Assembly (NCBI GenBank): GCA_037974665.1
Contig: CM075764.1
Span: forward strand, 75,656,325-75,720,324
DNA from: Ehretia macrophylla
Lineage: Eukaryota > Streptophyta > Magnoliopsida > Boraginales > Ehretiaceae
DNA length: 64,000 bases
Direction of reading: 5' to 3'
Position numbers and translations under genes: made by a program. Position 1 is the stretch's first letter; each line of letters begins with the position of its first letter. Below are positions 44,342 to 55,300 of this stretch, piece after piece. Under the pieces are notes generated by a model, which was given only the letters and a program-made list of their open reading frames with translations, had not been told where the DNA came from and ran no database searches.

Positions 44342-46591
44342 TGTGAGACCCCGAATTTGCCCTAATTTGCAATTACGTGTTTTCACTTGTTTATATGATA
44401 ATTGAATTAATATATATGTATATATATATGTGTTAATACATTATCATGGATTTAATGTGCTTTTAAAAGGCATTTGCAAAACAAATAGTATGACTTTTCA
44501 TCTTCCTTTGCAAAATTCTGTAGTATAATTGAACTATATGTATTTGCATGCTTAAGTATTAATGTTGTCCCCAAAAATAGTATGTAAGTTAGATAGTAAA
44601 AATAATACTATTTTTAGCCAAAAACAACTAAAATAACTTAAGTTATCAACTTTGACCAAGTAGTCTTGCTTTGACTGTTGCTTATAAGATGACTACACAC
44701 ACAAAAACAAAGCAAAAACACCACACAAAACATACACTTGGCCGTCCACCTTGAGGAAGAAGTAGAAGACATTTTAGCTTAGGTTTTGAAGAAAATTTTC
44801 AAAGGCAAAGTCATTTCTAAGCCAAATCTTTTCATTTCGGGTTGGATTTAGCTTCTTGGGCACCTATTCTACCCATTTATATCCTTGCTTTGGATAAAAG
44901 GTGGGGGAAAAACTAGATCTTTTTTTTAAAGTTTGAGTCAAATATTAGTTGATGCATTTGTAGCAGTTATTTTGTTAATTTGATGTTAGATTATTGCTAA
45001 GTAGATGATAAGGACCAACTTAGTGTAATTATAGCCATTTTAAATGGTAGGAGCATGTATTTTCATTTTCCATGTATTAAAATTGATTATTTGGCTTATA
45101 TTTGAATAAATGTAGTGGTAGTAGTTGAAATTGGATTGTAGTTGCTTTTGTAGACATGTTAATTATTGTGTAGCCATGTTGTAATGCCAAATTTTCAATT
45201 TGAATGCCATAGAGAAAGTCAAAAAATTCAGCCTAGGTGCATTGTCAATTTTGGACTTGTTGGGCTTGTTTTGGATGGCTTTTGGTTGGTTTCTGAGGGC
45301 GTTAATGTAGATGCTTGAGTGGTTGTGTGGTAGGAAAGGGTTCGGGGGATGTTTGATTGTTAGATTGTTAGTTATGTTGCTTAGAATTTTGTGTCGTCTT
45401 TCTTTGAAATGCTTAAGTGTTGTCTTTAATTGTTTGTGTAGTTGATACTCGGTTTGGTGTTGAGTAGGCTCGGGTTTGAATGTATGTTAAGTTGGATGGC
45501 CTACTTTGTCATCTAACTTAGGTGTCTTAGTTGTTTAATTAATGTTGTGTTGACTGGAGTATTGTTAATTGATTGTTGATTGTTGTTGTACTGGAAAACA
45601 ACCTACTTTGTTGTCTTCTTAGAATATTAAGTGTTTAATGTTATTGTTGTGAGTCATGATAGTATGTGTCACCTCTCGGGTGGTATTGGGCTTGCTAGGT
45701 TAAAAACGGCACGACTATCATGTGGTATCCACTAACTCGTGTGGTCGGAGAATGATCATGAAGGGTGGATCTAAAATGAGGTATTTCCGGAATATATCAA
45801 AGGGCGTAAGAGGTTGGTTGAGTTCGTGATGGCGTATGAAGCTACATCAACTAGTGTATCCTTTCTCAATTGAATGGTTACATACGTTGCTTAAATTGAA
45901 TTGTTATTGTTGATGATGTTTATTGAGTGTTCATTGCTCCTAGGGTGTTTTCCCAAGTGGTAAAGAAATTGTTTCCAAAACATCCTATTGAACCCTCGCT
46001 GAGATTTGTTATATATAAGTTCACCCTCTTTGCTGACCTTTTAGGTGTAACTAAGCAAGATCTTGGGTACATTCCTCAGGAAACTGAGAATGGGTCTTTT
46101 TGTAGATGAGTCCAATGTGCAATAGTCTTATCCGTGATGTCTATGCTGGAGTGCTCTTATGTTGTTTTGTATTATGTAGCATGTTGTAATGTTTTAAGCA
46201 TTGGAGATTGTATTGTATAACTCAACTTAAAGATAGTAGAATGTATAATGTTAGTTTAGTTGTCTTTCTTTTGGAATATGATTAGGTTACTAGACTAGTA
46301 TTATATCTATTATGCATGTGTATTGTATAACTAGATGTATGTTGTTGAGACAGAGGCATATGTCTTGTTGTTGGAATGTTATGTGGTTGGTTAATGAATG
46401 GTGTTGGATGTGTTGTCTGTTGTTGAAGTTGTTGTTGAAGTTGTTGTTGGAGTTGTTGTTGAAGTTGTAATTAGTTGTGTGATGTTTATAAGGACTGGTT
46501 TAGAGTCCTGTCGTCAATATTACAGATGTTATATTGTCGAAATTTTGCCACGTCCTGACTGATCATAAGTGGGTCGAGTTAGGGAATGACA
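44342..46591 (+). repeat. Element E 3' LTR
   Basis: TGTGAGACCCCG...AGGGAATGACA, 2250 bp, uninterrupted. It serves as the empty-site reference for the S2 and D insertions. Near its end it has a 12-bp GTTGTTGTTGAA tandem repeat (46413-46472). The right TSD GTTGT follows at 46592-46596. Confidence 0.93.
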
Positions 46592-47385
46592 GTTGTGATA
46601 TAAGTGCCCTCGCTTGAGTAGTCTTGTTTGCGTGCCTAAGCCCTTATAGTAAAGAAAAAATGAAAAAATGAAAAAAAAAATCAAAATAAAAAAAAGAAAA
46701 AAATAAGGAAAGCCAAAAAAAAGGAAAAAAAAAATCAAAACAAAAAAAAGAAGAAAAGGAAAAAAATTGAGAAAAAAGAAAAAAAGGAAAAATTCTTTAC
46801 TTCTATCTCTTGGCACGACTATCCTTGTATTCATTGTTTATCTTTAGGGATATGTGCTTAAGGTGTGCGGTGTTTTGGTGTTCAACACTTCGAGCAAGTA
46901 GGGTACGCATAGGGCTTTTCAAAGCCTATCAACCTAAGCCTTAGGTGGCTGGGATTGATGACCTTGAAAGCTTGTTACATGGGGTGTTAAGTTTACCATT
47001 TGGGACCAAGCACCTAATAAAAAGAGATGAAGTGTGTTTACTTTTATGTTTTAGAATGAATAAAAGGGGTGAAAGGCATGTATGAAAGATTATAAGAGCA
47101 ATGGGGGCACGAGTATTAAGATCTAATTGTATTGAGTTATCTTGATGCTTAGTTACGTGGAGATTTAATAGTGTTTGGTGTAATCTCGTAATAAACATGT
47201 TTTGCCTTTAAAGAGAGAAACCCAAATGAGTTTGATTCACTACTACACCATAGGATCAATCATTCCCCGAACCTTGTCCTTTTACTAGAGTTGATTGATT
47301 CGTTAGAGTAACCTCTTGAGAACTTGAAGATTTACTTAGATGCTAGTCTTGCTTGGGGACAAGCAAGAGGTAGGTTTAGGGGCAT
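46592..47385 (+). other. Athila-like element, 3' region resumed
   Basis: Continues the ground-layer element after E. No gene: the 101-codon minus frame at 46529-46834 is the translation of an A-rich, low-complexity tract (about 46655-46800). A second purine-tract-like motif (GGGGACAAGCAAGAGGTAGG, then TTTAGGGGC) lies at 47354-47383 before the LTR. Confidence 0.6.
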
Positions 47386-48041
47386 TGATGTATTTATATT
47401 TTTAGGCCTATCTCTTTGCTTGTTTAGAATTAATTATGCACATTTATTATAATATTTGATCACTTTAATTGTGTTTTTGTGCATGTCAGAATTTAATCAC
47501 GAAAGAGCATTTAGAGCGGAATCTAGGAGAATTGGATGAGAAAAAGAGCAAGGCCTTTTTGATAAAGATTTGTTGGAGTTGAATAAATAAAACAAAAAGA
47601 AAATAACAAAATAACAAAAGAATACAAAATAGTTGACCAAGGCTTTTAAAAAGCCCTGGTCGTACACAACCAAGTCCAATGTGGACTTGGCTTAAAAAAA
47701 AGTGAAAAAAGCATAAGGCCAAATCTTGGTTGTGTGGTTGCAAAGAAAAAAAGAAGAAAAGTCAATGGCCATTGGCCATTGAAATTGAAGCCCGCCAATA
47801 CACTTAGGGCAGCTAAAGTGTTGTATAAAAGAAGTAGCAGCATCAGAAAAGAGGGGAGCTTGGGAATTGCAGCAGAAAGCAATTAAAAGAAAAAGGACAA
47901 GAGTTATGGCCCAAGAAAAAAAAGGAACGAACAGAGAGCTTTTGAACGCGGAAAGAAACTGTAAGAGACAGAAGCTTGACAGTAGATAGGAGAAAAAAAT
48001 TGCAGCGAGCTTTGTTTGATTTCTTTCGTCAATTCTTCACT
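47386..48041 (+). repeat. Athila-like 3' LTR, truncated
   Basis: Begins TGATGTATTTATATTTTTAG right after the purine tract. It contains TATAAAAG at about 47824-47831, a plausible LTR core promoter. It is cut at about 48041, where element F's LTR sequence begins without a visible duplication. The open minus frames (47486-47882) have no recognised domain. Confidence 0.6.
47824..47831 (+). promoter_or_regulatory. TATA box of Athila-like LTR
   Basis: TATAAAAG preceded by GTTG and followed by a purine-rich stretch. It is the only clear TATA box in this LTR. Confidence 0.5.
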
Positions 48042-49053
48042 GCCTACCACTCAACCACTCAAGAAACTACATTAACCCCTTCGGAAACCGACCAAAAGCC
48101 TCCCAAAACAAGCCCAACAAGCTAAAAATGACAATGCATTCAATGCTGATTTTTTTTACTTTTGCTATGGCATTCAAATTAAAATTTTGGTATTACAACA
48201 TTACTAGATAATAATTAACAAGACTATAGCAGTAACTACAACTCAATTTCAACTACTACAACTAGAATTATTCAAATATAAGCCAAATTATCAATTTAAA
48301 TACATGGAAAATAAAATACATGCTGCAACCATTTAAAATGGCTATAAATACACTAAGTTGGTCCTTATCATCTACTTAGCAATAATCTAACATCAATTTA
48401 ACAAAATAACAACTACAAATGCATCAACCAAAATTCAACTCAAACTTTAAAAAATGAACTAATTTTTCCCTCACCTTTGATCTAAGCAAGGTTAGAAATG
48501 TGTAGAATAGGTGCCCAACAAGCTAAAACAAGCTTTGAATGACTCAATTTGGCTTTGTAATGAAGATTTTATGCAAAAATTACTTTGAAAACCTAACTAA
48601 AAATCTTTCTTCTCCTCCTAGGAAGCACACGGCTATGTGTGTGAGAAATTGATGGGTTTTGAGCTATTTTTGTGAGTTATGTATGTAGTATGCAAATATA
48701 TAAGCAAAGTCAACAAAATAACTTAAAGTCAAAGTTGTCAAACTTTGTGTTTTTAGTTGTTTTTAGCCTATATTGCTTATATATATATAAAAACTAACAT
48801 ATATACTACATTTAGTAGAGTATTTCTAGTTGACAATATTTTATATATGCATGCATATACATACAACCAAGGTATAAAACTCAATTTTGCAAAAGAAGTT
48901 AAAAAGTCACACTATTTGTTTTGCAAATGTATTTTAAATGCATAATTAATCTAAGATCACTTAATATTACATATAAATCCATACATATTAATATAATAAC
49001 ATTTAAATAGATAAAACACGTACTTGCAAATTAGACAAATTCGGGGTCTCACA
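48042..49053 (-). repeat. Element F 3' LTR, truncated (E-type LTR)
   Basis: On the minus strand it begins TGTGAGACCCCGAATTTG and matches element E's LTR for about 1 kb (for example 44342-45345), then stops at the join with the Athila-like LTR. Donor-like AAAG|GTGAGGG is at about 48471-48480 and a TATATATTTGC box near 48696. Confidence 0.85.
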
Positions 49054-49071
49054 TTCTCCCCCCCTTAAAGA
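49054..49071 (-). promoter_or_regulatory. Element F polypurine tract
   Basis: On the minus strand CTTTAAGGGGGGGGAGAA, next to the LTR. Confidence 0.88.
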
Positions 49072-49089
49072 AATTTCGCCATCGAAATT
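49072..49089 (-). other. Stem-loop upstream of element F polypurine tract
   Basis: On the minus strand AATTTCG and CGAAATT with loop ATGG, 18 nt from the LTR. Confidence 0.75.
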
Positions 49090-49606
49090 CTTACTTGCTG
49101 CTCGAAACAAATCTGGGTACTGGTTCTGAATCTGATCTCTTCTCTCCCAAGTAGCTTCCTCAATACCGTGATAATTCCACAACATTTTAACCATCGGAAT
49201 TTTCTTCGACCTCAACTCCCGTTCCATCTTATCTAGAATATGAATTGGTCGCTCATCATAAGCCAGATTCTCATGAAGCTGTAACAGCTCTAGTTCCAGA
49301 ATATGAGAAAGATCCGGATAATATTTCCTCAAAGTAGATACGTGGAAAACATCATGAACATTAGAGAAGTTTTGTGGCAAAGCTAACCGATACGCCAACT
49401 TGCCAACTCTACCAATAATCTTAAACGACTCAACAAACCTCAGACTCAACTTACCACCTTTACCATGATGAGCAAAACTCTTACGAGAAGACATTTTCAA
49501 GAAGACTCGATCCCCAACTGCAAACTCCAAATCCTGACGGCGTTTATTAGCATAACTCTTGTATCTGCTCTAGTCAGCATTCTCTATTTGATTAATTGGA
49601 CATTCT

Positions 49607-51170
49607 TATTTGTGGTAGGGGATAGTCAAGAATTGGATGATCCTACTACTCATGAGGAAGCAATATGAGATATCAATTCTGAGAACTAGAAGCAGGCAAT
49701 GCAAGTGGAAATGGATTCTATGTACTCTAATGATGTTTGGACCTTGGTAAACCCACCCGAAGGTATTGTACCTATAGGTTACAAATCGGTCTTCAAAAGG
49801 AAACTAGGACTCGATAGAAATGTTAAAACATATAAAGCAAGGCTGGTTGCAAAAGGCTATCATAAAAAACAAGGAGTTGATTATGACGAAACTTTTGCAC
49901 CAATAGCCATGTTTAAATCCATTAGCATTATGATTATGATATCTGGGAAATGGATGTTTAAACGACATTCCTAAATAGTTATCTTGATAAAGATATCTAT
50001 ATGCAATAGCCAGAGGGTTTTAACTTCAATCGAAATCCAGTATATAAGCTTAAAAGATCAATCTATGGTCTAAAGCAGGCTTCGCATTCATGGAACATCA
50101 GATCTAATGATGAAAGCAAAGAGTTTGGATTCATCATAAATGAAAATGAACCTGTGTTTACAAGAAAGTTAATGGGAGTGCAACGACTTTCCTAATCTTG
50201 TATGTTGATGGCATTTTGATAATGGGAAATGATACTGGGCACATGATGTCTGCCAAAGTTTGGTTAAATGGTAAATTCTCCATGAAAGACTTGGGAGATG
50301 CCTCATACATCTTAGGAATTTGTGTCTATAGAGATAGAGCGAAAAGATTGATTAGCTTGTCCCAGAGCTTGTACATAGAACAGATTTTGAAAAAATTCAA
50401 GATGAAGCATTCTAATAAGGGTCTCCCACCTATAAAGCATGGAATACCTCTTTCGAAAGAAATGTCTTTGAAATCCAACAAAGAAAAGCAACGTATAGAA
50501 CATGTGCCTTATACTTCAGCTGTTGGTGGTCTCATGTATGTCTTGCTATGTACACGGCCTGATATTGCATTTGTTGTAAGCGTTGCGAGTAGATATCAGT
50601 CCAATCCAGGTGAGGAGTACTGGATGGTAGTAAAACATATCCTTAAGTACTTGCGAAAGACTAAGGATCTGGTTTAAATTTATGGAGGTGGTGAACTCCG
50701 TGTGAACGGGTACACTGATTCAGATTTCTAATCTGATAGAGGTGATAGAAAGTTTACATCTGGTTTTGTGTTTATTTGTAATGGAAGGGCAGTGAGTTGA
50801 AAAAGTTTCAAACAGCCAGTAACTGTAGACTCCACTACTAAAGCCAAATATATTGCCGCATCAAATGTTGCAAAGGAAGCAGTTTGGATTAAAAAAAGTT
50901 CATATTTGAACTGAGAGTGGTTTCATCCATTGAATTGGCGATTGCAATAACAATGGAGCTATTGCACAAGCTAAGAAATCCAGATCTCATCAGAAATCCA
51001 AACATATTGAAAGGCGTTTTCATGTCATTCGAGAGATAGTTTCTCGAAATGATATAAGTCTACAAAAAGTACCTACATTAGAAAATGTAACTGACCCACT
51101 CCCCAAGCCTATGAGTCAGTCACAGCTAGACCATCATCTGATAGGTATGTGATACCAATGTATGATGTGC
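49607..51170 (+). pseudogene. Copia reverse transcriptase and RNase H, broken
   Basis: RT: THEEAI and MQVEMDSMYSNDVWTLVNP, YKARLVAKGYHKKQGVDY, DETFAPIAMFKSI; then another frame with YKLKRSIYGLKQASHSWN (about 50042-50095). The active site reads LYVDGILIMGND, where the usual YVDD has become YVDG. FSMKDLGDASYILGI and LSQSLYIEQILKKF follow. RNase H: CTRPDIAFVVSVASRYQSNP, GYTDSDF and TKAKYIAASNVAKEAVWIKK. The C-terminus ends near QLDHHLIGM (51121-51149). Stops occur at about 49666, 49687, 49972, 50675 and elsewhere. Confidence 0.9.
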
Positions 51171-51197
51171 TAGTACTATTTAATATAGCATTAGTAC

Positions 51198-51208
51198 AAG
51201 TGAGAGAT
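51198..51208 (+). promoter_or_regulatory. Copia polypurine tract
   Basis: AAGTGAGAGAT directly before the LTR start TGTTAG, a typical copia arrangement. Confidence 0.75.
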
Positions 51209-51287
51209 TGTTAGTGATATGCCCTAACGCTATATAGTTAGATGACCTATATAGGGCATTATTATGTGAACTTGCATTTTATATATG

Positions 51288-51353
<66 letters not shown>

Positions 51354-52419
51354 TCCTTAGTTAACATTCATATTCTCTAACATTCCAATTGTATGAATGT
51401 GTCCTTAATGTTTCTCAGAGAAGAAATGCATTTTAAAAGTGTTTAGAATACATCGGCGTATTTCTTTGATATGATAAACATTCAAGAGATTCATAGCCCT
51501 TAGATTATTTGACCAAGACTATGATAATTGAGTACGGGCTATCATATGTAGTTACTATTGATTAACATAGAGATGTTAATGATAAATGATGGCGAGCCTT
51601 GTGCCATAATAACATGGAGATACGATTAACTTACATATGAGTGATTGTTAATTGAACGGATCATTGAATGTGACCAAAATGACAAAGTACATGACTTTGG
51701 ATTAATAGTTTGACATTCGTTGTGAATTGTGCAAATTAATCCTTTAAGTTGAGAAATTACGATTGTCGAATATATCAGGGGCTAAATCTAGCATTTGCAC
51801 AAAACTTGCCTTAATCTAGGTAGGCAACGACCTCTCGCAATTTTGTATTGTGATATGGAGACCGATAGGTAATTGTCAAGATAGGATCCGTTAACCTCTA
51901 AGGTGAGGTGATATCCTATGCGATCTGCTATCGGTTGTGGAATGAGAAAATTATTGGCCGGGGTATGAATGATGGAAATGAGTTTTTCCATAGGTGTCAT
52001 CTCTCATTCCACCGAATAGATCTACGCATATAATCGAACAAGAGGACTTAATCGTATCATGGTCCTCATTCGATCGGGACACATTTAATGGAATGATTGG
52101 ATTACACGCTAATTTACGACTATAAATAGTTTCATAAGAGTTGGACTTCATTACTGTATAAACTATCATGATATGTATATTGCTAGTGCGTCACTCTTGA
52201 ACGTGAGAGTATTCCGAGGAATGATGGAGACATTCCCAGAATAGATTAAAAGTGTTTAATAGTCCTTCATCATTATACGGTTATAAATCTAGAAAGTCAC
52301 ACACAAATAAAGAGCATCAAGAATAAAGCATTAAATGAGCTTGTAATTCATTTTGGACGTTAATTGTTAAACGGGCCAAAAGTGTAATTACAAAAAGTAT
52401 TGGGGCTAAAGTACAAATA
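51209..52419 (+). repeat. Copia 3' LTR, piece 1
   Basis: Starts TGTTAGTGATATGCCCTAAC, shares its layout with S4, and has a (TA)n run at 51293-51349. Cut at the TSD AAATA (52415-52419) by S4. The minus frames 51788-52169 are not genes. Confidence 0.88.
51293..51349. repeat. (AT)n microsatellite
   Basis: About 57 bases of AT dinucleotides within the copia LTR. The number of units in an assembly may be unreliable. Confidence 0.95.
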
Positions 52420-53712
52420 TGTTAGGGATATGCCCTAATGTTAATGCTTAGATGACCTAATTAGGGTTTTAACAAGAATATGTGTATTTTATACACGATG
52501 ATGTTTTCGGATATTCATATTCTCTGCTTTGATATGAATGTGTCCTTAGTGTTTATCGGAGAAGTGAGAACATTCTAAAAGGGGTATAAAGTGCTTCGCT
52601 ATTCTACTTCGACATGATGAATATTAAGAACCGAGTCATAACCCTTCAGATTATTTGACCAGGACTAGAATAATTGATTACGGGTTATCATATGTAATTA
52701 CCTTTGAATAGCATGGTGATGTTAATGATAAAAGATGGCATGCAAAGTGTCAGAATGACATGAGGATGTGGACTAATTAACATATGAGTGATCGTCAGTG
52801 GTACGGATCATTGATTATGATAATAAATAGGGAACGACATGATTCCAAGTTAATAGTTTACTATTTAGTTGAGAATTGTGCAAATTAATCCTCAAACTTG
52901 AGAAATTACAGCTGCCAGTTATATCAGGGGCTAAACAATGCTTCTGGACAATACCCGCCTTTTGTAAAGGTGAGTTACGCCCTTTCTTATTCTAGTCTTT
53001 TGATATATACTAATAGGTAATTGTCAAGATAAGATCTGTTGAACCTCCGGTATGAGTGGATGTCCTGTGATATCTAAAGTCGGTAGATAAACGAGGAAAT
53101 CCTTGGCCAAGGCAAGTATGAATTGATGGAAAGGGATTTTTTCATGGTATTCATCTCTTGTTTCATCGTTTTAGATCTATTCACAGTATCGGATGTGGAC
53201 TTAACCTTTTCATAGTTCTTTTCTCGATCGGGACATTTTAATAGAAGGATCGGACTACACGGTAATTCTCGATGGTAAATAGGTTCATAGATACACTATG
53301 TCTTTATTATTGGGTACATTCTCATGGCACGTTTGTTGCTAATGCGTTTCCCATGAGTATGAGGGTATTTTGAGAAATGGCGGAGATATTTCCGATGTAG
53401 ATAAAGAGGTTTATTGGTCCCTCATTGATATGCGTTTATTAATCTAGAAAGTCACACACTTATAAGTATCATGAATAAGTTCTCCGAAAGTTTATATAAT
53501 GTGGTTGATGGCTTTAAGGTGTTAAAAGTCATCGTTATTAGTAATTGGGCCAAAAGTATAATTTTGAAAAGTTTTAGAGTCAAATTATAATTACCAAAAC
53601 TTTTAGGGCCAAACTGTTAATATTGAAAAGTTGTTTCAATATATTTATTCTAATAGAGATTAGAATAGGCAAAAATAATATATATATATATATATATATT
53701 TAAAGGTGTTTA

Positions 53713-53783
<71 letters not shown>

Positions 53784-54921
53784 ATGTGTGTGTGTGTGTG
53801 TGTGTATTGATGATGTAATTTGTGAAATGTCACGTCATCAATCCTAATCATCATATAAAACAAAGCAAATTAGTGATTGGACATTGACATGTGGCATGTA
53901 GAATGTGTAGGATTGTCCATGTCATCAATCCTAATATTTTAATTTTGAATTGAATGGTTTAGATTTAGTCTTGAATAAAGATAAAAGAATCTTAGCCATT
54001 AGCTTTTGATGATAGTTGTTTTTTGCCAAGTGTCAAGAGAGAGAAAAGAAAGATGAAAAGTAGCTTTTGGATTGTGATGATTACAATCCAAGGTCATGTA
54101 TGGCTTCTCTTTCTTCTAGCAACTAAGGAAGCTATTTTGATTGGTTACTTTTATGTAGTATACTAATATATTAATAGAGATTATATATATTATAATGAAA
54201 GACAAAATTTATCTCTCCTACACATCTAGTTTTGGCCAACATGAGAAAGAAAGAGAAGATAGTGGTTTTGCCATTGATTTCAAATGATTGCAATCTAATA
54301 ACATGCAAGGTAATTATCCAATCAAGCACTCAACTTATCTTCATTTGATTGGATGCATTTGATATAGAAATATATAATAGTGATTATATAATATATATCA
54401 AAATAATCTTCTCTCTCTACTAACTAATACATACACACGGCAAACACAAGTGAAAAGAGGAGAAAAGGTTATTCTTGTTCAAGTGGTGATTCTCAGCCAT
54501 TGAAGGTAGAAAGAGGAAGCTTTGTTTTTGCCAAAAACTAACCACACATATAGCTTTGTCTCTTGAATACATTACTAGCACTTTATGTCTTCAAGAAGGT
54601 TGGTGATCTTTGGATGCTTGGTGGACCTATTAGTACCTTCAAGTTAGAAGGATCCAAATAGTACAACACCTAGCTAGCATCTACTTTTGAAAGCTACAAG
54701 GGGTATACCTTGTACTTCCTCTCTTTCATTTTAGTACATACACTTGTTACTTATACATATATATATAGTTTTTGGACATAGAAAGAAGATTGCATGTTGA
54801 ATCTTGCTATTGAGCTTGTAAATTTTTTGAAATATGCCTATATATGGTTCGGCCGTGGCTAGTATTCATGCTAATCTTCTTAGATCTTGGTATATGATAA
54901 GTTGTATCATGGTTTCTTTCA
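52420..54921 (+). mobile_element. Solo LTR S4, copia family, inside the copia 3' LTR
   Basis: Starts TGTTAGGGATATGCCCTAAT and ends GTTTCTTTCA, 2502 bp, exact TSD AAATA (52415-52419 and 54922-54926). It is related to its host LTR but diverged. It contains diverged copies of the GGGCCAAA repeat (53550-53630) and AT and TG microsatellites (53672-53807). Confidence 0.88.
53672..53807. repeat. Compound (TA)n, (AT)n, (TG)n microsatellite
   Basis: A (TA)n block at 53672-53700, a longer one at 53715-53762, then mostly TG to 53807 with one TA interruption. Confidence 0.93.
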
Positions 54922-54932
54922 AAATACTGGAA

Positions 54933-55077
54933 GTATTGGGGCCAAAGTATAAATACTGAAAGTATTAGGGTCAAAGTATAAATACTAAAAGTATTGGGGC
55001 CAAAGTACAAATACTAAAAGTATTGGGGCCAAACTATAAATATTAAAAGTATTGGGGCCAAAGTATAAATAGAGAAA
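54933..55077 (+). repeat. 29-bp tandem array in copia LTR
   Basis: Five units start at 54933, 54962, 54991, 55020 and 55049, each with GTATTGGGGCCAAAGTATAA or a close variant. One more unit lies at about 52397-52419 on the far side of S4, so S4 landed inside the array. Confidence 0.93.
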
Positions 55078-55196
55078 TGGTCTATTTCCAATTAATTATT
55101 TTAATGGGGATTATAATTAAATATGGGAAAGTATTGCATGGATGATAAGTGGCATAGCTTGGGAAATCTCAATATTATGCCACTTGGCAAAGGAAT

Positions 55197-55300
55197 ATAT
55201 CTTGAGAGAATGCATGCTTGACACTTGGCAAATGAAGATATCTTGAGAGAATGCATGCTTGAGACTTAGCAAAGGAAGATGTCTTGAGAAGATATGTCAT
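55197..55300 (+). repeat. 41-bp tandem repeat in copia LTR
   Basis: Units at 55197 and 55238 share ATATCTTGAGAGAATGCATG. A third, partial unit starts near 55279 with ATGTCTTGAG. Confidence 0.88.

Larger units (their letters stand above)
26577..46591 (+). mobile_element. Element E: non-autonomous Ty3/gypsy-type element, triply interrupted
   Basis: The 5' LTR is in three pieces (26577-26993, 29624-30320, 38151-39293; 2247 bp when joined without TSD copies), followed by an iMet-type primer site 39299-39310. The interior is 39311-39856 plus 42464-44341 (about 2.4 kb, no gag-pol), then a purine tract and a 3' LTR 44342-46591 (2250 bp). Inserts are S2, D and S3, each with its own 5-bp duplication. 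The LTR type (TGTGAGACC start) is the one carried by the pol-bearing fragment F. Movement must have relied on proteins from elsewhere. Confidence 0.92.
49054..49606 (-). pseudogene. Element F integrase C-terminus with chromodomain-like tail
   Basis: The frame 49530-49003 reads EFAVGDRVFLKMSSRKSFA, GKLAYRLALPQNFSNVHDVF, then SKKIPMVKMLWNYHGIEE, ATWERRDQIQNQYPDLF and FDGEISLRGGECE. It passes through the polypurine tract and 51 bases into the LTR. Upstream codons (to 49606) match A and B and then stop abruptly at the copia junction. This is the only pol sequence in the window attached to an E-type LTR. Confidence 0.88.

Noticed and set aside
46529-46834. 101-codon minus-strand frame with a Phe-rich run
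   Set aside because: It is the translation of an A-rich low-complexity tract; there is no domain or support.
51293-53807. Dinucleotide repeats as a replication or regulatory element
   Set aside because: Plain microsatellites inside copia LTRs; nothing beyond repetition is visible.
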